From SHZL01 sp031362985 (GTDB taxonomy: Bacteria > Pseudomonadota > Gammaproteobacteria > Xanthomonadales > SZUA-36): a DNA stretch of 41,761 nt. The notes beneath the pieces were generated by a model, which did not search any database, was not told where the DNA came from, and was given only the letters and a program-made list of their open reading frames with translations. The position numbers and the translations under genes were made by a program. Shown here piece after piece: positions 31,954 to 40,333 of this stretch. Every line of letters starts with the position of its first letter. Positions within the stretch are counted from its first letter, which is position 1. Location of the stretch: assembly GCA_031362985.1 (NCBI GenBank), contig JANLTO010000141.1, positions 1-41,761 on the forward strand, read 5' to 3'.

Positions 31954-33963
31954 ATGAGTAATCCCGAATTGCGCCATTGGCGGCTTGAATACGACATGGA
32001 CCAGGTGTGCTGGCTGACTCTCGACAGGCACGGCGAATCAACCAACAGCTTGTCACGCGATGTATTAATTGAGCTGGAAACCATCATTGGCGGCTTCGAG
32101 AAAACGCCGCCGCGGGGCGTGGTGCTGCAATCGGGCAAGAAAAACTCGTTCGTGGTTGGGGCGGATGTACGGGAGTTTGAAGATGTGAACAACCCCCAGG
32201 ATGCCGCTGCGACCATTCGCGAAGTGCATACACTGTTCAATCGCATCGAAGCATTACCCTTCCCCGTGGTCGTCACCATCGAAGGCTACTGTCTGGGGGG
32301 AGGGCTGGAGCTTGCACTCGCCTGTCACTACCGCATTGCCAGGAACACTGAAGATACCCGGCTGGGTTTCCCGGAAGTGCGCCTGGGCATCTACCCTGGG
32401 TTCGGCGGAAGTGCCCGCGCCACTCGCTTGCTGGGAGGGCCTAAAGGTCTTGAGATAATGCTGAGCAGTCGCATGGTGAAGGCTGCCGAAGCCAGGGCCA
32501 TGGGGCTGATTGATCAGTTAGTCGGCCCTCACGGGGAATTGCGGTGGGCCGCCCGGGCAGCGGTACTCAAAGGTAGGAAATCACGCGGCCCGACCCTGTT
32601 GGCAAGACTGAGCAACATCGGCCCGGCGCGCAAACTGATTGCCGGGATGGTGCGCAAGCAAACTGCCGCACGAGCCAACCCGGAACACTACCCTGCCCCG
32701 TATGCCCTGATCGATGCGTGGGAGCAATTCGGCGGTAACAAACAGGCCATGCTTGAAGAAGAAGCCGTGCAGGTGGGGGAGCTGATTACCGGCAGCACTT
32801 CGCGCGGCTTGCGCCGGGTATTCTGGCTAATGGATCGCCTCAAGAACGAAGGGAAAAGCAGTTCATTCAAAGCGCGCCGCGTTCACGTGATTGGCGCGGG
32901 CGTAATGGGCGGGGATATTGCCGCGTGGTGCGTGCTGCAGGGCCTGGAAGTTACCTTGCAGGACAGGGAAATGAAATATGTCCAGCCCGCGCTTGATCGC
33001 GCCGCGAAATTATTCCGCAGCAAACTGCGCCGGCCGGATCGCATTGCGGGCGCAAAGGGCCGCTTGATTGCGGATGTTGAGGGCAGGGGCATTGCCCGTG
33101 CAGATGTCATCATCGAGGCCATTTTTGAAAACGTGGAGGCCAAGCAGAACCTGTTGCGCGACATCGAGCCACGATTAAAACCGGGCGCCGTTATGGCCAC
33201 CAATACCTCTGCCATACCCCTGCGCGACATTGCCGCGGTTTTACAAAACCCGCAACGCTTGATAGGGCTGCACTTCTTTAACCCGGTCGCGAAGATGCCG
33301 CTGGTTGAAGTGGTTTCCGATTCACACACGGATAGCACGGAAGTCGCGCACGGTGCGGCTTTCTGCAGCCAAATAAACCGTTTTCCGCTGCCGGTTGAAA
33401 GCAGTCCTGGTTTCCTGGTGAACCGGGTGCTTGCGCCCTACATGCAGAAGGCATTGCAGATTCACCGCGAACGCGGGGTGAGCAAGGAAGCCCTGGACCA
33501 GGCTGCTACGGATTTCGGCATGCCGATGGGGCCGGTTGAACTGGCCGATACAGTGGGGCTGGATGTCGGGCTGAGCGTTATGAACCTGCTTGGCGGCAGT
33601 GCAGTTGCGGAGGATGCAGCCATCATAAGCGCCCTTGTGGCCCAGGGAAAACTGGGTAAGAAATCCGGCGAGGGTTTTTACCGTTGGAAAAACGGCCGGG
33701 CGCAGAAGGACAAAAACGCTGCAACAGGCATCAATCTGAAGTCCCTCGCGGAGGAACTCATGCAACCCTATTTTGCTGAATGCCGTGCCTGCCTTGCAGA
33801 CGGTATTGTGGCCGATGCCGACTTGCTGGATGCCGGCATGGTATTCGGCACCGGCTTTGCACCGTTCCGTGGAGGCCCGCTGTACTACCTGGAGCACCGT
33901 GCTCCAGCCAGCACCTTTGCCCACACCGGCGGAGCAGTGGAGGAGCAGAACCATGGCAACTGA
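31954..33963 (+). CDS. fadJ: Multifunctional enoyl-CoA hydratase / 3-hydroxyacyl-CoA dehydrogenase, FadJ/FadB type
   Basis: The 669-residue product fuses a crotonase domain (about 1-190) to a 3-hydroxyacyl-CoA dehydrogenase (about 305-590) and so covers the hydration and oxidation steps of beta-oxidation. Glu119 in GGGLELALAC and Glu141 in FPEVRLGIYPG are the hydratase acids. The NAD loop is IGAGVMGGDIA, and the dehydrogenase histidine is in GLHFFNPVAKMPLVEVV. It is shorter than E. coli FadJ (714): after VFGTGFAPFRGGPLYYLEH the usual final helix region is replaced by a short tail. GGAG and AGGA precede the ATG. It overlaps the thiolase gene by 11 bases, in the order of fadBA rather than fadIJ. 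The symbol reflects the closest family and is tentative. Confidence 0.88.
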   Translation: MSNPELRHWRLEYDMDQVCWLTLDRHGESTNSLSRDVLIELETIIGGFEKTPPRGVVLQSGKKNSFVVGADVREFEDVNNPQDAAATIREVHTLFNRIEALPFPVVVTIEGYCLGGGLELALACHYRIARNTEDTRLGFPEVRLGIYPGFGGSARATRLLGGPKGLEIMLSSRMVKAAEARAMGLIDQLVGPHGELRWAARAAVLKGRKSRGPTLLARLSNIGPARKLIAGMVRKQTAARANPEHYPAPYALIDAWEQFGGNKQAMLEEEAVQVGELITGSTSRGLRRVFWLMDRLKNEGKSSSFKARRVHVIGAGVMGGDIAAWCVLQGLEVTLQDREMKYVQPALDRAAKLFRSKLRRPDRIAGAKGRLIADVEGRGIARADVIIEAIFENVEAKQNLLRDIEPRLKPGAVMATNTSAIPLRDIAAVLQNPQRLIGLHFFNPVAKMPLVEVVSDSHTDSTEVAHGAAFCSQINRFPLPVESSPGFLVNRVLAPYMQKALQIHRERGVSKEALDQAATDFGMPMGPVELADTVGLDVGLSVMNLLGGSAVAEDAAIISALVAQGKLGKKSGEGFYRWKNGRAQKDKNAATGINLKSLAEELMQPYFAECRACLADGIVADADLLDAGMVFGTGFAPFRGGPLYYLEHRAPASTFAHTGGAVEEQNHGN

Positions 33964-35233
33964 GCTGCGCAGGATTGCAGTAATCGGCGGCAGCCGCATT
34001 CCCTTTTGCCGCTCGAATACGATTTATTCCGAAAAATCCAACATGGATATGCTGGCCGCTGCGCTCAATGGGCTGATCGAGCGCTTCAAGCTGCAAGGAC
34101 TGCAACTCGATGAAGTGCTTGCGGGCGCTGTCACCAGCCATTCCCGTGACTGGAATCTTGCCCGGGAAGCCCTGCTTTCAACCTCCTTGTCGCCCTTGAC
34201 ACCTGCAGCGACTTTGCAGCAAGCCTGTGGCAGCAGCTTGCAGAGCGCCCTCATGGTCGGTGCCAAGATTGCCAGTGGTCAAATCGATTGTGGTATCGCG
34301 GCTGGCACGGATACGACTTCAGACCCGCCCATCGTTTTTAGTGACCGTTTTGCCCACCGCTTGATCAAAGCCGGTTCTGCCAGATCTTTGCCCCAGAAAC
34401 TACAGGCCCTGAGAGGATTCAGTCCGATAGAACTCAAGCCGGTAGTGCCAGCCAACGGCGAGCCGCGCACCGGTTTGTCCATGGGCGAACATACAGAACG
34501 CATGGCGCGGGAATGGCATATTTCGCGCGAGACGCAGGACCAGTTGGCGCTCGAAAGCCACCACAAGGCAGCGGGCGCTTATGAGCGGGGCTTTTTCGAT
34601 GCTCTCGTAACACCATGGAGCGGGGTGAGCCGGGACAATAACCTGCGTGCCGATACCAGCCTGGAAAAACTGGCTACCCTGCGGCCAGCATTTGCGCAAT
34701 CGAGTGACGCTACGCTGACAGCGGGCAATAGCACCCCGCTGACTGATGGCGCGGCGGCGGTTTTACTGGCGTCTGAAGACTGGGCCCGGGCGCGAGATTT
34801 ACCCATTCAGGCATACATCACCGCAGGCCGGACATCCGCTGTTGACTTCGTGCATGATGAAGGCCTGTTGATGGCGCCCACGGTTGCCGTGGCGGAACTA
34901 TTGCAGCGCACCGGGCTGACTCTGCAGGATTTTGATTACTACGAAATACATGAAGCCTTTGCTGCCCAGGTTCTATGCACACTTGCGGCCTGGGAATCGG
35001 AAGAATATTGCAAAAACCGTCTCGGGCTTAAGCAGGCGATGGGCAGCATCGACCGCAAACGTATGAACGTCAATGGCAGTAGCCTGGCAGTAGGTCATCC
35101 GTTCGCTGCCACAGGGGCACGCATCGTGGGCACGCTGGCGCAGATTCTTGAAGAAGCCGGATCGGGCCGCGGGCTGATTTCAATCTGCACGGCAGGCGGG
35201 ATGGGCGTGGCCGCCATATTGGAGCGGCCCTGA
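33953..35233 (+). CDS. fadI: Acetyl-CoA C-acyltransferase (thiolase), FadI type
   Basis: Thiolase performs the last, CoA-dependent cleavage step of beta-oxidation. The 426-residue product (E. coli FadI 436) has the nucleophile Cys92 in QQACGSSLQSA, the IHEAFAAQ histidine, GHPFAATGARI, and the second catalytic cysteine in ICTAGGMGVAA. The stretch TAGNSTPLTDGAAAVLL is also diagnostic. The ATG at 33953 is preceded by GGAGGAGC, and its first 11 bases lie inside the upstream hydratase/dehydrogenase gene. The two presumably form a complex, as FadIJ and FadBA do. It ends 16 bases from the convergent folD. Confidence 0.9.
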   Translation: MATELRRIAVIGGSRIPFCRSNTIYSEKSNMDMLAAALNGLIERFKLQGLQLDEVLAGAVTSHSRDWNLAREALLSTSLSPLTPAATLQQACGSSLQSALMVGAKIASGQIDCGIAAGTDTTSDPPIVFSDRFAHRLIKAGSARSLPQKLQALRGFSPIELKPVVPANGEPRTGLSMGEHTERMAREWHISRETQDQLALESHHKAAGAYERGFFDALVTPWSGVSRDNNLRADTSLEKLATLRPAFAQSSDATLTAGNSTPLTDGAAAVLLASEDWARARDLPIQAYITAGRTSAVDFVHDEGLLMAPTVAVAELLQRTGLTLQDFDYYEIHEAFAAQVLCTLAAWESEEYCKNRLGLKQAMGSIDRKRMNVNGSSLAVGHPFAATGARIVGTLAQILEEAGSGRGLISICTAGGMGVAAILERP

Positions 35234-35249
35234 TCAAACCCTGTGCAAA

Positions 35250-36164
35250 TCAACCGTTAGGATGGGGTGTGCACGGCAAGTCCACCTGCAAACCTGTGGC
35301 CTCGGCCGTATTTAACATCAACATGGCGCGGGTCATGGGTCCCACGCCACCGGGCACCGGACTTATCCACGAGGCCCGTTTGCTGGCGGTTTCGAAATCG
35401 ATATCCCCGGTGATGCGCCCGTCCGGTAAACGGTTAATACCGACGTCAACCACTACAGCGCCAGGCTGAATCCAGTTTGAATCCACGATCCCGCGTTTCC
35501 CCACGGCGCTGACCAGCAACTCGGCATCGCGCACATACTTTTCCAGATTCTCGGTGAACCTGTGAGTGACAGTTACCGTGGCGCCTGTGTACAGCAGTTC
35601 CAGCGACATGGGGCGACCAACAATATTGGAAGCACCCACAATCACGGCGTGCCTGGAACGCACTTCAACATCATGGAAACTCAACAAAGCCATGACCCCG
35701 CGAGGCGTGCAAGGCCGCAGCCCGGGCTGACGCAAGGCCAGCCTGCCCACGTTGAAAGCGTGAAAGCCATCGACATCCTTATCAGGGTTAATGCGGTTGG
35801 TCACCTGCGTTTCGTCAATGTGAGCCGGAAGTGGCAATTGCACGAGGATGCCGTCAATCACCGGGTCAGAATTTAGCTGGTCGATCAGGCTCAGCAACTG
35901 ATCCTGGGAAGTTGACGCATCGAGATCAAAGTCGCGGGCCACAATGCCGGCCCGTTCGCAGTCCCTTCGCTTGGCACGCACGTAAATGGACGAAGCGGTG
36001 TCGTTACCCACGAGCACCACGGCCAGCCCGGGACGCCGCCCTCCGGCGCCAACGTGCTGTTCAATAGCCGAATGGACAGACTCTATGACAGCCGCACTGG
36101 CTTTGAGCCCATCCAGAATATTTGCCTGTCCGCTATTCAAACCAGCTTGTTTTTCCTGTTTCAT
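35250..36164 (-). CDS. folD: Bifunctional methylenetetrahydrofolate dehydrogenase / methenyltetrahydrofolate cyclohydrolase
   Basis: FolD interconverts 5,10-methylene-, methenyl- and 10-formyl-tetrahydrofolate with NADP. The 304-residue product (E. coli 288) has Tyr61 and the catalytic Lys65 in SIYVRAKRRDCE, GILVQLPLPAHID, NPDKDVDGFH, the cofactor loop IVGASNIVGRPMS and PVPGGVGPMTRAML. The N-terminus is about a dozen residues longer than in E. coli. The ATG at 36164 is the only start with an adjacent purine-rich stretch. It is divergent from the glutathione peroxidase gene across a 148-base gap in which a 10-base direct repeat (gttctgggct at 36181 and 36235) is the only structure noted. Confidence 0.96.
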   Translation of the reverse strand: MKQEKQAGLNSGQANILDGLKASAAVIESVHSAIEQHVGAGGRRPGLAVVLVGNDTASSIYVRAKRRDCERAGIVARDFDLDASTSQDQLLSLIDQLNSDPVIDGILVQLPLPAHIDETQVTNRINPDKDVDGFHAFNVGRLALRQPGLRPCTPRGVMALLSFHDVEVRSRHAVIVGASNIVGRPMSLELLYTGATVTVTHRFTENLEKYVRDAELLVSAVGKRGIVDSNWIQPGAVVVDVGINRLPDGRITGDIDFETASKRASWISPVPGGVGPMTRAMLMLNTAEATGLQVDLPCTPHPNG

Positions 36165-36312
36165 AATCAGCAGAATTATTGTTCTGGGCTTTGATAGGGC
36201 AAATAGTGTACTTGATCGGGAGGAAATCAGAGTCGTTCTGGGCTATTCTTTTCTGTGGGTGAGAGGTGAATCCTGGTTGCAGGTGGCTACACGGTTTTCG
36301 GGGTAAAGTTCA

Positions 36313-36801
36313 ATGCGCATACATGAATACACATTTCGCTCCATAGATGGCTCCAATTTGCCTTTCGACCGGTGGAAAGGCCAACCCATGCTGCTGGTAA
36401 ATACCGCTTCCCACTGCGGTTTTACGCCTCAGTATGCAGGCCTGCAAGCGGTTTGGGAGGAATACCGGCGCAGCGGCTTGGTAGTCGTTGGCATACCGTG
36501 CAACGAGTTTGGTGCCCAGGAGCCTGGCAGCAATGAAGAAATTGCCGAGTTCTGCAGCAACCACTTCGCCGTTACTTTTCCGCTCACTGAGCGGCAATCA
36601 ATTATCGGCGTATCTGCGCATCCCCTGTTCAATGCCATGCGCGAGGAGTTTACCGGCGACATCCTGCCCAAATGGAACTTCCACAAGTACCTGTTTGGCC
36701 GTGATGGCAGCCTGATCGAGCATTTCCCTTCGAAAGTAAGACCGGACAACATCACTTTTACAACGACCATTGAACGTAACCTGGGCACCTGGATGATTTA
36801 A
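36313..36801 (+). CDS. Glutathione peroxidase family protein (cysteine type)
   Basis: The 162-residue thioredoxin-fold peroxidase has the peroxidatic Cys35 in NTASHCGFTPQYAGL, then Gln69 in PCNEFGAQEPG and Trp121-Asn122 in PKWNFHKYL, which complete the catalytic tetrad. Cys81 in EIAEFCSNHF lies where two-cysteine members of the family keep a resolving cysteine, so reduction by thioredoxin rather than glutathione is likely. It resembles E. coli BtuE in length. A purine-rich GGGGTAAAG precedes the ATG. It has no signal peptide, so it is cytoplasmic. It ends 37 bases from the convergent der, with a MITE terminal repeat in the gap. Confidence 0.92.
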   Translation: MRIHEYTFRSIDGSNLPFDRWKGQPMLLVNTASHCGFTPQYAGLQAVWEEYRRSGLVVVGIPCNEFGAQEPGSNEEIAEFCSNHFAVTFPLTERQSIIGVSAHPLFNAMREEFTGDILPKWNFHKYLFGRDGSLIEHFPSKVRPDNITFTTTIERNLGTWMI

Positions 36802-36820
36802 GCAGCCTGGGCGCTGTCGA

Positions 36821-36842
36821 TTTGGCTGTTACCGGCCACTAA
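36821..36842. repeat. Solo terminal repeat of the MITE-like element
   Basis: Read on the minus strand, TTAG (36842-36839) is followed by an 18-base sequence at 36838-36821 that matches the left terminal repeat at 5144-5161 with a single mismatch. TTAG fits the YTAR target pattern, as CTAG does at the complete copy. No second end is found, because the gpx coding region begins 20 bases further left. The TAG of this border is the stop codon of der. Confidence 0.65.
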
Positions 36843-38239
36843 CTCTTGCGCTGCACAAACTTCTTCAGGCGTTTGCGCTTGTTCTGCTGGCGTTTGGAAA
36901 GAACGTTTTTCTTGTCCTTGTATGGATTGTCACTATTGCGATATTCAACCAGCAGTGGTGTTCCCTTGAGCCGGAAGTGATGGATAAACCGGTTCACCAG
37001 GTAGCGGGTGTAGGCCTCGGGTATGACCTCGGTGCGACTGCCATGCACCACGATGCGCGGTGGCAGCTTGCCGCCGGCGTGGGCGTAGCGTAGCCGGGGG
37101 CTGCGACCGAGACTCATGGGTGGCTGGTGGGCTGCAACAGCAGAAGTCAGCACCCGGGTCAGTTCGGGGGTAGAGAACTCCATGTTTGCACTGCGCCAGG
37201 CTTGCAGGGATGCATCCAGCAACTCCTGGATACCGGATCCATGGAGCGCGGAAAGCGTAACGCGCTTGGCCCAGGAAACGAAGGTCAGTCGGCGGTCGGT
37301 CTCACTCTTCACGTGCTTGCGGTGTTCCAGGTCAAGCCCATCCCATTTATTGAGGGCTATCACCAGCGCCCTGCCCCGTTCCAGCACGTGACCCAACAGC
37401 GTCATGTCCTGGTCGGTCAGGCCTTCACCCGCATCCAGCATCAGGACTACGACATGCGCGCGGTCGATAGCCTGCAGCGCTTTGATGATGCTGAATTTCT
37501 CGACCGCGTCGGTGACGCGGGCGCGACGTCGCACACCCGCTGTATCGATAAGTTCATATTCCTGGCCATCGCGCTCCAGACGAACACTAATGGAATCCCT
37601 CGTGGTGCCCGGTAAATCAAACGTAAGCACCCGCTCTTCGCCCAGCAGGCGATTGACCAGGGTAGACTTTCCGACGTTTGGCCGACCCACAATGGCAAGA
37701 CGCAAGCGATCGGCACCATCGTCTTCAATGCCATCCCCGTCAACTGGCGGAGGAAGAAACGCGACAGAGGCTTCCATTACTTCATCAAGGCCGTGGCGAT
37801 GTTCTGCAGAGATCCCCAGTGGATCGCCCATACCCAGGCTGGCGAAATCCGCCAGGGCTGCATGCTCATCCATGCCGTCGGTCTTGTTGGCCAGGAGCAG
37901 TATGGGTTTGCCAGACTTGCGCAGAACGGCAGCCACCTCCCGGTCTTCTGCGATCAGGCCATCGCGCGCACTGACTACAAAAAATATGAGGTTGGATTCT
38001 GCAATCGCGTGGTGAACTTGCTGCGCAGTGAGATACTCGATCCCGTCTGCCTGGCTGACCAGCCCGCCTGTGTCAACCAGAACGCAGGATGCGGACCCGG
38101 CGCCGACAATCCCGTATTGCCGATCCCTGGTTACACCAGGCATGTTGGCCACCAGCGCAGCACGCGTCCTGGTCAAGGCGTTGAACAACGTGGACTTGCC
38201 AACATTGGGACGCCCTACGATAGCAATGACTGGCAGCAT
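36839..38239 (-). CDS. der: Ribosome biogenesis GTPase Der (EngA)
   Basis: Der is a tandem GTPase that binds the 50S subunit during assembly. The 466-residue product (E. coli 490) has two G domains, each with GRPNVGKST (first at 9-17, second at about 187-195), DTGG and DTAGV switch motifs, NKTD and NKWD specificity motifs, and a C-terminal KH-like domain. The basic tail ends KRKRLKKFVQRKS. The TAG stop is part of a MITE terminal-repeat border. It follows bamB, as in E. coli. Confidence 0.97.
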   Translation of the reverse strand: MLPVIAIVGRPNVGKSTLFNALTRTRAALVANMPGVTRDRQYGIVGAGSASCVLVDTGGLVSQADGIEYLTAQQVHHAIAESNLIFFVVSARDGLIAEDREVAAVLRKSGKPILLLANKTDGMDEHAALADFASLGMGDPLGISAEHRHGLDEVMEASVAFLPPPVDGDGIEDDGADRLRLAIVGRPNVGKSTLVNRLLGEERVLTFDLPGTTRDSISVRLERDGQEYELIDTAGVRRRARVTDAVEKFSIIKALQAIDRAHVVVLMLDAGEGLTDQDMTLLGHVLERGRALVIALNKWDGLDLEHRKHVKSETDRRLTFVSWAKRVTLSALHGSGIQELLDASLQAWRSANMEFSTPELTRVLTSAVAAHQPPMSLGRSPRLRYAHAGGKLPPRIVVHGSRTEVIPEAYTRYLVNRFIHHFRLKGTPLLVEYRNSDNPYKDKKNVLSKRQQNKRKRLKKFVQRKS

Positions 38240-38279
38240 GGATCAGGGACGCAAAATGCAGGGCTTTGAACATGCAACC

Positions 38280-39431
38280 CTAAAGGGCCGCACCGGCACG
38301 GTAGGCGACCAATTTTCCCTTGGTGGTAAGCACATACATGGTAGTGCCCACCGTCAAAGGGCCGGCAGCAAATCCTTTTTTCCCTTCACGCACCCGGGCC
38401 ACGAAAGCACCGTCGGAAATGTTGATCCAGTGCAGATAGCCCTCCTTATCGCCGACTACGACCAGGTCACCATAAAACGCAGGCAGTGTTAGTCCGCGGT
38501 TAGTCAGTTCATCGATTTTCCAGACAGTTGATCCGTTGCGCCGGTCCAGTAACCAAAGATCCCCACCGGAGTCGCTGACGGCAAGGTTGGTGCGGTCAAC
38601 CTGCACCCCGGTAAACGAGGAAATTTCCTTAAACCACAGCAAACGCCCGGAATCTGCTGCCAGGGAAGCAACGCGCTTCTTGTAACTCGAAACGATAAGA
38701 TCCGAAGCTACGATCACCATCTGGGTGCCAACATCTGCCAGCCGCTCCAGTTCAGTGCGTCCGTCTGGGGAGACTACAGACTGGCTCCACATGAGGGTGC
38801 CATCGGCCACTTGCAGGGCAGCCACAGTGCCATCGGCATATCCAACAAAGGCCGTGCCGCCCCGGAGGAGAATGTTGGTATTGCCACGCAATGTGAGCAG
38901 CGGGACACTGCTATCGTAAATCCACACACGGGAGCCGGTGTTCGAATCCAGGCCAAATACCCGGCCGTCAATACAGCGCACCACAACAATATTCTCGGAA
39001 ATACCCGGCACGGCCAAAACTTCGGAAGACACGCGGGCACTCCAGCGTTCGCTCCCATCAACGGCATCAAAAGCCAGGACAGTGCCATCCAGGGTCCCCA
39101 TCACCACCAGTGAATCACCTACCGCCGGTCCACCCGAGAATGCTTGCTTGGTTTTTATGGACCATACCTTGTTGCCTTTTTCGGCGCCAATGGCCGTTAA
39201 CACGCCTTCGTAATCTGCTGCATAGATGAGGCCGTCTGCAAACATGGGCGGCATAGAGATTCCCTCTTTGCCCATACCATCGCCAATACCAGTGGACCAG
39301 ATCTGCTTAACCTTTAGAGTCGCATCAAAATCAACCAGCGGCGCAGGGTCGCTCGGCTCAGGATCCCCCCAGCTTTTACATGCCTGCAGCAATAGCAAGG
39401 ATAAAAAAGCCAGGACAAGCACTCGGGTCAT
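38280..39431 (-). CDS. bamB: Outer membrane protein assembly factor BamB
   Basis: BamB is a lipoprotein of the BAM complex that assists outer-membrane beta-barrel insertion. The 383-residue product has a signal peptide with lipobox LLQAC (Cys18) and then an eight-bladed propeller of PQQ-like repeats. Blade motifs include GVLTAIGAEKGNKVWS, GTVLAFDAVDGSERW, GRVFGLDSNTGSRVW and GTVAALQVADGTLMW. Its ATG overlaps the yfgM stop by four bases (ATGA). It sits between yfgM and der, the conserved order. Confidence 0.96.
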   Translation of the reverse strand: MTRVLVLAFLSLLLLQACKSWGDPEPSDPAPLVDFDATLKVKQIWSTGIGDGMGKEGISMPPMFADGLIYAADYEGVLTAIGAEKGNKVWSIKTKQAFSGGPAVGDSLVVMGTLDGTVLAFDAVDGSERWSARVSSEVLAVPGISENIVVVRCIDGRVFGLDSNTGSRVWIYDSSVPLLTLRGNTNILLRGGTAFVGYADGTVAALQVADGTLMWSQSVVSPDGRTELERLADVGTQMVIVASDLIVSSYKKRVASLAADSGRLLWFKEISSFTGVQVDRTNLAVSDSGGDLWLLDRRNGSTVWKIDELTNRGLTLPAFYGDLVVVGDKEGYLHWINISDGAFVARVREGKKGFAAGPLTVGTTMYVLTTKGKLVAYRAGAAL

Positions 39432-40087
39432 GACGTAGTTTCCTGGCCTTCCGTAATTACGCCAAGGGCCTCCAGCTTCAGCAGCAGAGCCGCCCGGTCA
39501 CCGGCACCCTCTTCCAGGGCAGCCAATGCTTCCTGGTAGGCCACAATCGCTTCCTCGTTTTTGCCAAGAGCAGTAAATATGTCGCCACGGGTCTCCGCGT
39601 AGCGCGCTTCAAAACCAACAATGCCTGGCTGATCCTGTATAACTTGCAGCGCTTCATCCAATTGCTTCTGGTCCAGTAACACGCGGGCAAGGCGTTCCCG
39701 GGCAATGGCCTGGATAGCCTTTGGACGGCCGTTTTCGAGCACGCTGCGGTAATGCTTGACCGCGAGATCAGGTTGCTTGGCTTCAATGCGAGCCCGGCCC
39801 ATTTGCAAGGCAGCAAGGGAGGTATAGGGCGACTTGGCATGTTTGTCCTGGAGGTTCTGGAAGTTGTCCATGGCGGCATCCAACTGTCCAGCTGTAAGAA
39901 GTTCAGTCATTGCCTGGAATTGAGAGTAGGCCTGCTCTTTGTCAGCGGCCTGCCACGCCTTCCATTGATTGAAGCCAAATAAACCACCAAAGGCGATTAC
40001 CAGGCCTATAACAATGGCGCTGCCGTTTTGCTGCAGCCATTTCTTGACCACTTCGCCCTGTTCATGGGAATCATAAATCTCAACCAT
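39428..40087 (-). CDS. yfgM: Ancillary SecYEG translocon subunit YfgM
   Basis: YfgM is a single-pass inner-membrane protein with a periplasmic TPR-like domain that works with SecYEG and PpiD in handing over exported proteins. The 219-residue product has a cytoplasmic lead (about 1-22), a membrane segment at about 23-41 (IVIGLVIAFGGLFGFNQW) and a helical repeat region to the end. The ATG at 40087 has AAGGAAGAG at a good distance. It is coupled to bamB by ATGA. It is separated from hisS by an unusually long 246-base gap. Confidence 0.92.
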   Translation of the reverse strand: MVEIYDSHEQGEVVKKWLQQNGSAIVIGLVIAFGGLFGFNQWKAWQAADKEQAYSQFQAMTELLTAGQLDAAMDNFQNLQDKHAKSPYTSLAALQMGRARIEAKQPDLAVKHYRSVLENGRPKAIQAIARERLARVLLDQKQLDEALQVIQDQPGIVGFEARYAETRGDIFTALGKNEEAIVAYQEALAALEEGAGDRAALLLKLEALGVITEGQETTS

Positions 40088-40333
40088 TTCGGATTCTCTT
40101 CCTTTGGATTTTCAGAATTCCGGCTGCACGGGCTTGAATCCCTTCGCAGACGGGAGGCATATTCTAATTTATTGGACATGAGAACACAGATAAATATTTA
40201 GGGAAGTCCGATTTATTCAGAGTTGCGTTGATACGGGGAAGTACCACCATTTTCGCTAATTGCAAATCATTGAAAATGAAGCCAAACAAAATCACACTTT
40301 TTGTATGTCGTGCTCTGATCGGGCATGGATGAA
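40088..40333 (-). other. AT-rich intergenic region between hisS and yfgM
   Basis: No coding frame is supported in these 246 bases, which are clearly more AT-rich than the flanking genes. The coding strand contains a seven-base inverted repeat (CATTTTC ... GAAAATG, loop 17). Closer to yfgM it contains TAGAAT, a possible -10. A separate yfgM promoter is plausible. I see no small RNA that I can support. Confidence 0.35.
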
